From Chaetorhynchus papuensis (Eukaryota > Chordata > Aves > Passeriformes > Rhipiduridae): DNA of 64,000 nucleotides. The first letter of the stretch is position 1, and each line of letters begins with the position of its first letter. The notes beneath the pieces were generated by a model. The model saw nothing but the letters and a program-made list of their open reading frames with translations, had not been told where the DNA came from and did no database searches. Position numbers and translations under genes: made by a program. Shown here in pieces: positions 49,999 to 62,646 of this stretch. Where the stretch lies: NCBI GenBank assembly GCA_013396525.1, contig VWYX01001224.1, forward strand, positions 124,001-188,000. Direction: 5' to 3'.

Positions 49999-51586
49999 GG
50001 GAGACTAATGAGGTCACATGCAAAACTGCTTGGATTGTGCTTTCTCAGAGAACACACCAAGGTCAGCACAAAGGTAAACACTTGTAAAACTGCATCCAGT
50101 TGGAAATTCATACTCTCTGTGAGCTGACAAACACACCTGATTTATTGAGAATCATGCTCACCCAGGCTCCTTAGCTTCATCTTGCTCCCTTGCACCTTGG
50201 CAAGAAGTACCCACTCTTTCTTCCTTTCCGTGAGAGGCAGGATGAAAGCAGAGGGAGCTGGGCACGCAACTAGCCTGTGTAAGATAACTGGAGAGTACAA
50301 TGTCTCTGCAACTGTGCTGTGAGCTCAACCAGTTCCCCAGGCCTCTCCCAGGGTGGTCCTGATGAGACAACAGCATTGACAAATTGCATATTCACTGAGA
50401 GAGGGGAAACACTCATCCTTAACACACAGCTGCAACAGGGGATCAAAGGAATACCTTCCTTACAGGCCACCACTGTCCTTCACCAGCACAGCCTCTTCCA
50501 AGCAGTGGCACACCCCCTGAATGTCCTTCAGATTCCTGATGCTGAAAATTCTCAGTCAGAGAAAGGTTTTATTCAGGGGAGAAAATAGCACTGGCAACTC
50601 CTGGGCTCTTGAGAAGTATTTTGCAATGCTTCATTGTCTTCCACAATGTTTCTGAGGAATAACAAATGCATTAGATTTGTTTTCAGTCTTCCATAAAGTT
50701 CTCCCATCATTATGTCTCTCCATTCCTGAGCCATCCGTACACTTTATACCTGCAAAATCTTATTAGGGCATTAGCTGAGGATGTTTTAGTGCATTAGAAG
50801 GAAACAATCACCAGAGAGTGTAATGTAATTTCTGTACAGGGTAGTTCTCTGTTTACTGTCACTGGAGTGGTTAACTGGGAATGTATTTGTGACAGCAGCA
50901 GCCCAGGGCTCTGTGCTGCAGCTAAAATGATCAGTGAGTCTGCCAAAAGGGGTGGTCCTGCCCACTTTTGTCCTTGGCCATGTTCTCACTGGGCTCAGTG
51001 AGGCAGCAGCCAGCAGGTGAGTGTGTTCAGACTGCTGAGCCAGCAGAAAACTATTACTGCAACTAAAACTGAAAGGTTTTCCAGCAGATCAGCCAAATTA
51101 ATCCAGGCACTTTATAGCTCTGTGTTGCTGGATCCAACTCTGGTGAAAGGTAAAATGAGGGGATGGGACTCTTTGTTTTCAGGGCATCTTGCTTACAGGT
51201 AGATTACAGACTGACTTTAACTTGAAACTACCTGAAACACCTTGTCCAGGATCACAGAGGAGATCTGTAGCCCAGCAGGGAAGTGAATCAGGTCTTTAAA
51301 GTCTAAGCTAATGTCCAGGGCAGGGCACCAGCCTTGTTCTCATTGTGGGAGCTGAAAAGGGACCTACCTCAGTTCACTTGATCCATTCTCCTGCTCACTC
51401 TGAGCACAGTGGAAGGGACACACTCCATTGCTGCCCAGGTGCCTTTGCCTGGGACTAGAAATGGTTAATTTCCTGGGCTGTCCGAGTTCTCCAGGATGGC
51501 TAATGCCTGTGGGAGTGTAGGTCTAGAGGCTGCAGGCTCTGGGGCTAGCAGGTCACAGCTGAGTGAGGTGGGACATGGAAACAGCC
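49999..51586. other. Spacer between the two CYP2 relics
   Basis: No intact exon is seen. The segment 50467-50585, after the acceptor-like 'ccttacag', translates to a string beginning ATTVL that might be a worn exon 8, but the match is too poor to annotate. I could not find exon 7 or the haem-binding exon 9 here. Confidence 0.4.
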
Positions 51587-54500
51587 ATGTTTTCTATAAG
51601 TCAACTTTTTGTGTGTGTTTTTGTTTTTCTCTGTATCTGGATTTCTCTGATATTCTTGAACATCCAGAGGGCCTACAGGAAGCTGTCTCCAAGACTGACA
51701 CCTATCTCCTTAACCAGCTGTGGACACTGGACTTCCAAACTCGCCATGAAACACTCTTGAAGGTATTGGTGCTTTTTATAGTTTCATGAATATTTCAGCT
51801 GCAGACTCCTAATGTATTCTTGGCTAGAATGTAAAAGCACCTTTTTGCTCCTTCCTGGCTTCAGTCTGACCTATGAGCTTTCCAGGCAGAACACAAGCCC
51901 TGTGTCTCCTTGATGGACTTTCAAGAGGACTAGTAATGAGCCTGTATAATGAGGACTAGGAATGGGCCCGTAGCAACAGTTGGAAGTGGTGTAAAGCCCT
52001 GATCAGTCACCTGGCCAAAAATAATGTCTGAGGAATCCTGTTATTATGGTACAAGTTACAAGGAGGAAGGAAAAGAAACAGGACGAAACAGCAATACTCC
52101 TCAAAGAGAAGCAGAAAGCAAAGTATATTTGCTTAAGGACTTAATTCTGTAGCCCTTATTTTGGCAATGCTGCTGGTTGTGTCTTGGCACAATAAGGCTC
52201 CTTGGCAGACGCCTGGCCTGGCCAGTACAGAAGCAGCAAAGCAGGTGAGAATGCAGCTCACTAGAGATGTCACTGCTCCAGGCCAGTCCTTGCTGTTGAG
52301 AAGAGGAATGAAGGTGAAAGGATGAAGAAAAGTGATGTTACCTGTGGTGTTATGATATTGAAGTCATGTTGAGACAAAATTTCCTCTTACCCAGAGTTCT
52401 GCTGCGTTTGGGCATGTGTTGCAAGTGTCAGTAATCACCAGAGCCACCGTGCACTGCAAAACAACCAAGTGGATGGATTAAAGTCTTAATCCATTTAACT
52501 GCATAAGTGAGAAGCTGCACAGACCTGCAGCCAGGTGACATTGTCTGTACTTTTTGGTAGGGTAGGGTATCAACACACTGCTTTTCTGGCTTTTTTTTGT
52601 TTGTTTGTTTGACAATGTAGAGGCACATTAATAATATTACTGACAATATGGTCTACACAATGCATCTGCCAAGATGAGCCAGGAAGGATTCATGCTCAGG
52701 ATTCAGGCTATGACCCCATCTCTGGCTGTCCTGGGAAATATACCTACATTGATACAGAGTCGAGTTCCTAAGCCTAGGACATGTGTGAGATAAAGTACAT
52801 TATTGAGGCTTCCTATTTTCCTGTGTGTACAAAAGAAAAAACAGGCTCTGCTGTTTCTTTGGGTACCAGCTGGAATCCAGTTCAGGGATTCAGGCACTTG
52901 TTTCTTCTTCCCTTTCCATCTTACTTGGGCTATTAAGGTAAAAGACTGGACTTCAACTACTGTGAAAACCACCCTTTAAATTACTTTCCCTTATGGAAAA
53001 CAGCCATTGCTCCTAGCAAGTGATGTCAGCCAGCTACACAATCATATTTGCATGCATTTTCAGTATGGTCAGCATATTCCAGAATCCCTGGCTACATCTT
53101 TGTTTCCAAAAATTACAAAGGAGGAGGCCTGCATATGCACCTAGAGAGATGCAGTCCCGTTAATAGATGTTCTGAGTGCAGCAACACATTACCTGAGGAT
53201 TCCTAAGAGCAAGCTGCAGAACCCAACGTGTTGAAACTGTGCTCAAACTCTTAACAGCTTAAAAAATGCCATGTTTTCACCAGTTCCCTGAATATCCCTG
53301 GAGCAAAGAGGTGCTTTTTCATCTTTGAAGTGTTCAGCATATATTATCAAAGCACTGCAACTGCTCAGAAAAAGGTCACATTTTATATATATAGTTACAT
53401 AAATATGTATATAGTTGCATATGGTGCAGGGACAATCTTTATTCATTCCTCTGTTTTATACCTTAAAATTCCTAAAACATGTGTTCAGAAATCCTAACCT
53501 CCTATCCCATACAGTCACAGGCTAGCTGATGTTGTTCCTATCTGAAATCCCACATCTTTGTGCAAGGTAACACTGTCTTGTCTTCTCTCCCTCTGTGCAA
53601 TTAGGTCTTTCTCAACTACCCAGGCCAAAGAGTTTAAAATTGGTCTCTAATTTACAGTTTCCAGAGACTTGATTTGCAGAACTACTGAAAAGCCAAACTC
53701 CACTGGCAATCAGAAGGATCTGTAGGAGTTAAATACTTCCCAGACTGTTCAGGGTACTCAGCACATCTCCAAAGAGAAATTCCAGATCAATGACGGATTG
53801 AAAAGTTTGCCCCACTGGCCTCACCAGATCCTCCAACACAGCAGTGAGTGAACATTACCATCTAATGGCTGCGCCTGCTAATTACAGCTATAATTCCTAC
53901 TTTAACGGTGGAGGCTGGTCTTTGTGTAAGTACTGATACACTGAAACGGCTGTAGGATTGGAAAACAAATAATCATGGAAAGATAATAAAAGCAGTATTT
54001 ATGATTTTGCAGTATCCATCAATCACCTCCGGTGGGCAACGTGAATGGAGGAATCCTGCTAAAATGTTTCTGGGTAACATGTCACAGTTGCTGCACTGAT
54101 GGCAACACGAGCTGCAGGCTCATGAATAATGACCACCATAAATAATAATGCAATGCATTAGTAACTGTGAAAGCCTTTTAAGATTCTAAGAGTGAAACAT
54201 GATTCCGGCCTCTTTTTTTTCCTGACAGAAGGATGAAATTTCTCCCATCCCTTCCCCAGCCAATGCCATGGGTTGCACCAGAACCAGGCTTCTCCCCAGT
54301 CTTTCTCCATTTTGTTGCAGGCATCATCTTTGCCAGTGAGCACATCTGGAAGCAGCAGAGATGATTCAGGCTGATGACTGAGAAAGCTAGGACTAGGGAA
54401 GAAAATCCTGGGAGCCTGGGTCCAGGACAAAGCTTGCTGCTTCACTGAGCTCTTTGTCAGAGGAAGAGCTGAAATATAGATCAGTATATGCTCATGACAT

Positions 54501-56820
54501 TGACTCCTTCTTATTTCCAGCTCTGCTTTTTCTGCTGGAAGTTGCAATTTCTGGACTAGGTTCGATGAGAGGTTTACACAGCTGATGCTTTCATGCTGGA
54601 GACTAGGACATCACACCTGACTCACTGCTCTCCTGCTAACCCTTTATGGGAGAAAGTGACAGATGAGAGGCTCCCAAATGGGGCTGATTCTGCCCATCCT
54701 ACTTTCCTGTAGGATGAAGTCTTTCCCCCACTCATGATAAAGGTGCTGGAAGAACAATCCCCCAGTTTGTTTCTTGATTCCTGCTATTTGTGTAATCCCA
54801 TACAAATCAAGAGCTCAGCGTAACAAAGGGTCAGAGCCTATCACAGAGGTTAATTATGCAGCTTGCTTTGTTTGTAGGCATAGATCTCTCTGTTCCATTC
54901 CCTTCTGCCATCAAATGGATGGGCTTTTTGGACATTGCTTCACTACAGAGGCTGTGCCAGAGGCTGCTCAGAGGCTCCCAGTCCATGGCAGAATTCCATG
55001 GCACCTCCTGGCCTCAGGTGAGCAAGGGCTTCCCTGTGATTGTAGCAAAGCCTGGCAGCATTCCTCAGTGAGCTGTGGCATGGAATGGTTGTTCTTTGCC
55101 AATGCACAGAGAGGAAGAAGGGCTCTTAAATAAACACTGAACTCTGCTACAGCCAGCACTCGCTGCTGTTCCCTTCCTTCTCAGTAATGATCCCTCTGCA
55201 ACCATTCCTGGCTTGCTATGCCTACAGACCCTTGAATCTCCTGTAAAAGCTCTCTTTAGAGAGACTGGCCTGAGTTTACATATATAATAAGCAGCATCAA
55301 ATTTGCCATGGGGCCAGAATCAGGTTTTTCCTCTTAGCTTGTGCCTTGGAGGGTTTTGTAATAACCCTGATTTCCTGTGTTAGACTGGGCTGCAAGAACC
55401 ATCCAGAATAAACAGGACAAGCTAACATGAATGCAGCTTTGAGAACTACAGACAAGTGTTGACTTAAAATTTAGGAAGGAACAGGTCATTTGGGAAAGTC
55501 GTCACTTAGAAAACTTAAGAAAAATTGTACTCAAGGGCATTTAAACCTGCCAGATCTGAAAGCTACCAGTGGAAAGCAGACAATCCAGAAATGCATGGTA
55601 ATGGTCATCCTTAACACATCTCCCTACAAGATAATTTAAAAAATATTTAAGTGGTCATACATTTCCTATAGTCAGACATGTAACGAATTGGGATCATTGG
55701 AATGGTTAGGCACAGTTCAGCTGTGAACATTCAACCTGTAAATGCTCTGTGAAGCCAAGATGTTCATGGCATTCCCCTGCTTGTACTTCCAGGTGCAGCT
55801 CCAGGACACTTTCCCGTCATTGCTGAGGCCCTCAGGCACTTTGTTGATGAGAAGGCTGTGACACACTTGCAGGACCTGTGAACTCTTACTAAGGCTGAGA
55901 TCAGGCACCACCAGAAGAGCTGGGTGCCTGCACAGCCACAGGACTTCACTGCTGCATGCCTGAATGAGATGTTAAAGGTAACTAGTAATTGTCTCTTAGG
56001 CAGCTGCTACATATTTCAAATGCTTGTAGTTAAGGTGTTTCCAGCAGCACTCCTCCTTCCTCTTCTCCTTTTCTTCCTGAGAGACTGTTGAGCTATTTCT
56101 TTCTTTGAATTCAACCTAAAACATAGAGTGATGATGTTCCACTCTAGACTGAAAGAAAACTTACTGTGTGCTGTCTTCCTCTTCAGCAAGATCATATTTT
56201 TTTAACAGAACAACAAGGCTGCTGTCTTACCAGCTCCATCAACTCAGTATGGAGCCTGTGATAAAAACCGGATCTGTTGCTGGGAAGTTGCTATGCTGTT
56301 AAAACTGTCTTAAATCTCACTGCCTGTCTCCTATCTGCAGGCAGAGGATGACACACTCTCTACATTCAGAGTGCAGTGACCACAGATCTCTTCAGAGCGG
56401 GCTCAGACACCACCTTCACTTCATGCTGAGCACTCCATGATGGTGTATCTGGAGCTGCAAGGTGGGAAATGTGTGTAGCTGCACTTAGATGTGTTGTGTT
56501 CTTGCTCATGGCTCACGTTGACTCAGCTGCCCTAATACTGCAGTGTAAGGTGGCTTGGGAATTTTGAGTTTCTGCACAGAATCTGCACACCAACAATTCC
56601 TGAATACTCGTTATTAGGCCTTCTTTTTAAAATTCAGAATGACTCCAAGATGAGTCAGGTGCTGTCATTTGTCCATCCAGTGGAATTGAATATAAGGACT
56701 GAACAACCCTGCCATATGCAAAAGCAGTTCTACGAGAGGTTGTGTGTTACAGCAGCACAAGTGAATCCAGGGTTTATGGGAACCCAGGACACCACACTGC
56801 AAGGCTTCCCTGCCACTGAG
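51587..56820 (+). pseudogene. Decayed CYP2 pseudogene (exons 1, 3, 4, 5, 6, 7 recognisable)
   Basis: Six exon remnants lie in the right order and orientation with introns retained, so this is a duplicated rather than a retrotransposed copy. Exon 1 (51587-51762) reads MFSISQLFVCVFVFL and then a worn hinge LSPRLTPISL; a frame slip brings in ETLLK before a GT donor. Exon 3 (about 54320-54474) has GIIFASEHIWKQQR then a stop, then a frameshifted GRKSWEP. Exon 4 (54878-55017) shows LFGHCF in a shifted frame and keeps its GT donor. Exon 5 (55793-55977) ends EIRHHQKSW, PAQPQDF and LNEMLK with a GT donor. Exon 6 (56341-56461) keeps DLFRAGSDTT. Exon 7 (56638-56820) reads DESGAVICPS, an in-frame stop, LPYAKAV and, after a frameshift, QDTTLQGFP. 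I found neither exon 2 nor exons 8 and 9. The missing haem-loop exon and multiple stops rule out a working enzyme. Confidence 0.82.
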
Positions 56821-57760
56821 CTCTCTTAATGCCACTAAGCTTTGGGTACAACCCTCAGACAAAGCAAACTCAGGCATTACATCCCCCTCACTGACTTAAA
56901 ATCACATCTTGTGTTTACATTTTGTCCCAGGCTGCAGAACTACCCAAAGGTGAGTTTGGACAGCTCACAAGGAACTCTTCACTGGGAATTAAGATGCTGG
57001 ATGTTATCTACAGGCTATAATATGAATAAATCTGTACTCAGTTTCCCTCACCTGTTGCAGAGATGCTACTTTTACCATTTTTCCATATAGGATTTCAATA
57101 GTTAGATCAGTGTATAAAGGTACCACTATAACAACCTTTGGATTATTTTAAACTGGTACAAGCTAAATATAAAACCCACAGAAATTTCAGAAAAAAACAC
57201 TGCCTGTATATGCAATTTATTGTATCAGCAGAATAGACAAAACATAGATAGAACTATATTGTTGACATTTTTTAGATAGAGTGTTCACATAAACAATAAG
57301 AGGTGATAGAAACTATATACACAAAGTGTAAGATTTATGACTATTAGAATTAGACCAGGATATGTTAAGAAAAACTAGAATGGTGTGTTAATTTTATTGG
57401 TCAATTAACAAATATAATCCACACTTCTGTAAGTTTAGAGAAGAAGCAGCCGTTTTCTGCTTGCTGTTTGCCTGGTGCTGCTGTTACTGCTTGGCCTTAT
57501 GTAACCCCTTCGAACTCTACCCTCAGAAAACTATGAGACTATGAAATAAAGAACTTTAGCAGGACAGCAGCCTCCTCTGCTCTTTCACTCTCGTCCAAAA
57601 AGGAAGGGTATTCCATCAAAAGCTCAACAGGGGAGGGCGTCGAGCTGAGGTTCCCTGTTGCCACAGGAGGCAAGGTGGGCAAACCCTTTGAAGAGTAACT
57701 GTCTGAGTCCTCAAACTGCATCTACCGGAGCAAAATTAATTGTATGAATAATTGGTAACG
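56821..57760. other. Spacer before EIF4E2, with a possible LTR-like segment
   Basis: From about 57100 to 57720 the sequence is AT-rich and then turns into a GC-richer stretch around an AATAAA at 57545-57550. The layout (AT-rich body, 'gaagcagccgttttctgctt', 'gaactctaccctcagaaaac', then the hexamer) resembles the end of an avian LTR with its own polyadenylation signal, but I cannot place it in a family. A 60-codon acidic minus-strand frame (57539-57721) runs across it. No P450 exon 8 or 9 was found here. Confidence 0.35.
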
Positions 57761-57797
57761 CTCTGGCTCGGTCCCCGGCGCTAGCCACGCCACACCC

Positions 57798-57808
57798 AAG
57801 ATGGCGGC
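57798..57808 (+). promoter_or_regulatory. YY1-type motif upstream of EIF4E2
   Basis: AAGATGGCGGC matches the well-known YY1 binding consensus, which in many vertebrate CpG-island promoters sits just downstream of the transcription start and in the sense orientation. It lies 188 bp before the EIF4E2 ATG, so transcription may start close to it. Binding is inferred. Confidence 0.65.
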
Positions 57809-57908
57809 CCTGCCCTGAGGGGCGCTGCTGACGGCGCGTTCGCTTCCCCGCCCGCCGTGCGCGGTGCTACGGCTCCGGGGGGAAACGCGGGCGGTTATGG
57901 CCACACCG

Positions 57909-57957
57909 CCGGAAGCGGCGGAAGGGTTTCACGAACGGACTCAGCAGGGCGGAAGTC
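57909..57957 (+). promoter_or_regulatory. Cluster of ETS-type CGGAAG motifs
   Basis: Three CGGAAG cores occur within about 50 bp (57910-57915, 57919-57924 and 57950-57955), between the YY1-type motif and the start codon. Such cores bind GABPA/ELK-type factors at housekeeping promoters. Occupancy is inferred only. Confidence 0.5.
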
Positions 57958-57995
57958 GCTGAGGCGAACGGGGGTGGCGGCGGCAGCGAGCGACG

Positions 57996-60900
57996 ATGAA
58001 CAACAAATTCGACGCGTGAGTGTCACCCCCGAGCCCCCCTGACCGACCCCCGGTACGGGGCCTGCACGGCCCCGAGCCCCGCCGTCCCCTCCCGCCGCTG
58101 CCCTGGCGCCGGGCGGGCGAGACGCGATGAGTCACGGGGCTACGCACAGTCCCGTCCCTGCAGCCGGGGCCCGGCCCGGCCCCGAGGGGACGCGGGACCG
58201 GGGGGTGTGGGCGGTGGGCCGGCGGCAGTCCCGCAGCGGGGAGTCGCGGGCCGCCTCGTGGCCCCGCTTGTCTCTCGTCTCTTCCGGCCCTTCGCAGGGA
58301 ATGGGGCGGGCGGAGAGAGACATGTGGGGTGCTGGGTGCTGCCGTGGTGTCTGCTCGCCCGAGGTGCTGCCTCTGCTGTGCTGGGGGGCGTGGGGAGCGG
58401 GGTGGGAGAGAGTCAGCAGAGTTACAGTGACAGGTCTTCATGTCGGCCCCCTGTATAGCAGGGAGCCCTAACAGGTAACTGGGGTTTCCTGTGGCAGATC
58501 AGTATCTAGCATAAACTATTTGAGTTTGTTCCAAAAAGCTGTTTCATGGTTCACTTCGTCTTCAAAGTGTGTGCCCGAGATGCCTGTGATAGGCATGAAA
58601 GTAGAAGCAGTTTTTACTATGTGGGTTGTCAGGTGTAGATTTCCAAACTCTGGTGGCTCCTCTACCATGGTGGAGCTTTGGACTAGAGACTACCTGGGCT
58701 TGGTATGAACCTTCTCAGCTGTGTGATGGCTCTCTTTGTTGTTTTTCTTTACTAGATTGAAAGATGATGATAGTGGAGACCATGACCAGAATGAGGAAAA
58801 TAACACACAGAAAGACAGTGAGAAGGAAAAGAATGATCGTGAGAAGCCACAGAGTACTACCAAGAGGAAGGTATGGTGCTGGCATCTGCAATCCACTGCC
58901 AGGGCATGGTGTGGCAGTGCTAGGGAGTTAGTCCTCAGTTCAGGGATAAGGAAAATATGTCTTGGGAGGGCTGTGGTCTCAGTGCATTGTTACTGCTGCA
59001 GTGAAGACAGAGGGACTATGTTCGATTTCAATAATTTGATGTAACTTTTGGAGGTCTCTAATCTGAGGGGTGAAGGCTGCCTTCACTAACATAGCTAGTA
59101 GTACCCTGCCAGGCTTTGGAATGGAAATGAGAAATAAAGCTTTATTTTTCTCCAAAAACAGATTTGGAGGAGAGCATGGGCAAAGGACTCCCTGTCTGAC
59201 GGGGCAGTAGTGGCTTGAAGGTGGTTTAGCAGGCAGTGCTTGTGCCACCGGTGAAATAACTTTTAGGATGTGTCCCTGTGTGTAGTGTAGCCTGGTCAAG
59301 AAGGCATAAGGCATATATCTCTACTGGGTTTTTTTAATCTTACATTTAGGAAAACTGCTCTGTCTGAAGTAATGCAACCCTTGTAAACTTGCCATAGTCA
59401 AGAGGAAAGTAGAGATTTAAGCCCTGATAACTCCTGTAACAGTATCAAGTAGTACAAGATAAGGGCTGCGATTGGGATTTTCTCTGTAAGTTTTGACTCC
59501 TGGCTAATGAGCTCTCATTAGCCTCTTTTGTGCTCATTAGAAGTCTTTTTAATCAGAAATCAGTGTTTTGGAAATTGAAAAGTGTTCGCTTCCTACTGCT
59601 GGTGATGGCTTCTGCCAAAGCTGACATAACAAGTTCTGAGATTAATCCTCCCAGAGCACTGGGGTGTTGGTTGCTTAAGGCAATTGGTGTCACCAAAGAG
59701 TTTTAATTGCTTTTGATTCATGGTTCATTATTAGTGGAGTTTATCCTTCCCAGAGGAGGAGAGTGTATTTTTTTTATTCCTTAATTTGAAAAAGTCAAGG
59801 GTCTCACGCTGCCCTTTTTAGTTTGTCTTTTTGTTTTCCTTTCAGGCACAGTTATGGACTAAAAAAAAATTCAGTAATGATGCCTCTGATGGCTTGAATG
59901 GTTGCTTTTATATGCTGTAAATGTAATTTTTCCCATTCCCCTTGTTAGAGGAGCATACAAGGGGTAAACAAGCTTTTCTGTCCTGCAGGCTGTGGTCCCG
60001 GGGCCAGCTGAGCACCCCTTGCAGTATAACTACACCTTCTGGTACTCCCGACGGACCCCCGGGCGGCCCACCAGCTCCCAGAGTTACGAACAGAACATCA
60101 AACAGATTGGCACCTTTGCCTCTGTGAGTACCCCCCTGCTGTCCCTGTGTCACCAGGGCACAGCCTGGTCCCTGTGGCTCGGTCCCTCTGTGCTGGCTCT
60201 GTGCACACACGGGCCGTGTTCATGGTGGCAGGAGCAGAGGGCAGGGAGTGATTTGCCAAGGCAAATGAGCTCTTGGATTACGTACGGCAGGAGATGTGTC
60301 TTTAGCACTTTTCCTCTGCCCTGTGCTGGACCTCTGTGCGTGGTAGTAGCTGGAATAATAATAGAAAAGAAAAAGAGCAGCCATGTAGTTCAGTTGTGGC
60401 TGGAGCAGAACTGGACAGGTCAGCAAGAGAAGAAAGGAACAGCTTTTCTGTTCCTTTTCTATAAGGTCCCACACACACTTCCCTCCACCCACATTCCCAC
60501 CACAAAGACTGTGTTTAGAATAAGCGTCTGGCATGCTGTATTTGCCAGCACCTGGTGGCCTGTTGTCTGTCTGGAAGTGATGGACAAGGTGCAGTTTGGT
60601 GTTGCAATCAAGTTCATTAAAATGCAAATTGCTCTTCCCTTCCCCTTCCACTCTGTGGTTGCTTGTTCCTGGAATAAACCTGAGTGTGTCCTGGAAAGGT
60701 GGTGTTGGGTTTTTGTGTAGTGCTGGCAGAGTAAAACCTCTCTCAAGAGCCCAAGGTACATAAGCAAAATGAGTCCCCGTTACTGTTCTAAAGCCCAGGA
60801 AGTCTGTTGGCTGTTTTCTTCCTTTTTCTTTTCAGTCTGGTATTTGCCCAGTTTTTTCAGGGTCTCTTACAAATGTTAATTTTGCCCACCAGTATATATT

Positions 60901-62646
60901 CTCTGTAATATGAGAATTTACAGAAATACCCCTTTATTCCTTCTGGAGACTGCATAAAAATATGCCTGTCCGAGTAGCTGGGTTGTGTCAGTGCATCCAC
61001 ATAGGATAAGGGTGGGAAGAAGAGCCTGTTGTTGTGGGTAGTTACTGCTCCTATTACCCTGTGTGAGCAAGTACTTTCAGTTCAGATGAAAAACAAGGCT
61101 GCCACTTGATGATCTGGCAATAACTTTTCAATCTGATAAATCAGTGTAGGCTTGACATTGATTTTTAGCTCCTTACAGGAAAAGCATCATGTGGAATATT
61201 CTGTTGTGTGCTCTTTGCTGCAGGGAATTTATGGGGGCCGTTATAGGCTGGAAGTGATGCAGTTCTGTTAGGATGGAGAGAGAATGGTCAGCATATCTGA
61301 TGATGTGTTTAGGTCCAAATTCTGTGTAAGGAAATTGAAGAGCAAACTTCAGAAAGAATTGTCTGGGCTAAGTCTGAGTTCAGATTTATTCTTGGCTTTT
61401 CAGTGCAAAGCTCTAAAAGCTGTGAAATGTGAACCACTAGAGGGCACGTTCCCTCAGTGTGGGAGTGTGATTTCCCTACGGATGTTCTGTCGTGCCTGAC
61501 AAAAATAGATTGCTTCTGACCCCTCCTCAGTCTTGGTTCATAATTTTATTGACTATAAAAGCAAATTCCAGCTTGGATGGCAGAGGTCACAGATTGGAGC
61601 GGAATTCCAACTGCTGACCAAGTCATTAAGGTCTCTGATAAAGCACTTGGGGTGATGTCTGACCCTTCCAGCTGCACTGCTGGTCTGCTTAATAGCTATT
61701 ATCTTACTGAATAGAGTCTTCTTAAAATATGGAAATTAGTATAATCCCTTCCACTGCCTTGTTTTGTTTTAAAGATCCATCCTCTCTCAAATCCTTTCTT
61801 ACCCAGAGATTCTCGAAGGATAAATATGCCATTTTTAAGAACTATAAAAGATAAGTCCGGTGCCTTATGGTCAGATTATCTCAAGCATATACAGGGGTGC
61901 CAGAATGGAACTGGTCAAAGTGAAGTTGTCCAAGTGTACCATGGCAGATTGTAAATAAAGTAAGAGGTATTTAAATAAAAACTCTGAATAGTGCCTCCCG
62001 ATCTTAAACTAGCACCAGAATGTATATTTTGTCTTAAAATCTACATACACTAAAATTAAATACAAAAAATGTTTAATTTGGAGGCTTCTGCAGTTTCCAT
62101 GGTCACAGAGAGCAGTGGTTATGCAGGGTAGAGAGGCTTGGCTGTAGCCGATGCATTTGATTGTATATCATAATCATTGGACATATCCAATGATTGAAAG
62201 TTTGGGCAGTAAGGCTTGCAAGATATGTTTGGAACTGTTCTCCAGAGCAGCTGTTACCTTAGCACAAATTTCTTCAGACAAACACTGAGTGACATTAGAG
62301 GCGTCTGTTGAATGTTTCAAGTGGTCACCTGATAATGGAGCTGGTCAGAAACAGGCACCCAAGCTCTGACACTTCCGCTGCCTTTTGTGTTGCCTGATCA
62401 ACACCCTGGTGACAACAGAGTAGCACAGAAGAGTGGAAGGTGGCTCTGGAGAGCTGGTGTAAAAATGGAAGCCTGTTTCTTTAGAAATTTTGACTGTGAA
62501 CAGTTTTGAGCAGCCTCATTGTGTGGTTGGTGTTGTTGCAGGTGGAACAGTTCTGGCGGTTTTACAGTCACATGGTACGTCCTGGGGACCTGACAGGCCA
62601 CAGTGACTTCCATCTTTTCAAAGAGGGCATCAAACCCATGTGGGAG
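57996..62646 (+). CDS. EIF4E2: EIF4E2 (4EHP), cap-binding translational repressor, first four coding exons
   Basis: Coding exons are 57996-58015, 58756-58870, 59989-60123 and 62542-62646, all with GT-AG borders. They encode residues 1-125 of the eIF4E homologous protein; the rest lies past 64000. The N-terminus MNNKFDALKDDDSGDHDQNE and the block HPLQYNYTFWYSRRTPGRP are near-identical to the human protein as I know it. Residue numbering coincides: Tyr78 and Trp124 are the cap-stacking residues and Trp95 lies on the dorsal surface that contacts partners carrying the 4E-binding motif, such as GIGYF2 and 4E-T. 4EHP binds the m7G cap weakly but does not recruit eIF4G, so it represses translation, including in miRNA and stalled-ribosome pathways in the cytoplasm. 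The ATG follows a CpG-rich 5'-UTR. The gene shares its strand with the P450 array but no functional link is known. Confidence 0.97.

Larger units (their letters stand above)
57760..58420. promoter_or_regulatory. EIF4E2: CpG-rich promoter of EIF4E2
   Basis: This is the only strongly GC- and CpG-rich stretch of the window. It surrounds the first coding exon and the start of intron 1, as expected for a housekeeping promoter. No TATA box is apparent. Within it lie a YY1-type motif and three ETS-type CGGAAG cores, which is a common combination at ubiquitously active promoters. The exact transcription start is not visible from sequence. Confidence 0.85.

Noticed and set aside
50467..50585. Possible exon 8 remnant downstream of the lone exon 6 relic
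   Set aside because: An acceptor-like AG and ATTVL resemble the start of CYP2 exon 8, but the PxxF and FLD segments are not recognisable, so the match is too weak.
53380..53420. TA-rich stretch considered as a microsatellite or promoter
   Set aside because: It is too short and irregular for a microsatellite call, and no gene starts nearby.
57941..58441. 166-codon minus-strand frame in the CpG-rich region
   Set aside because: Arginine/proline/glycine-rich translation is typical of CpG-island DNA read out of frame, with few stop codons by composition. No protein family is visible.
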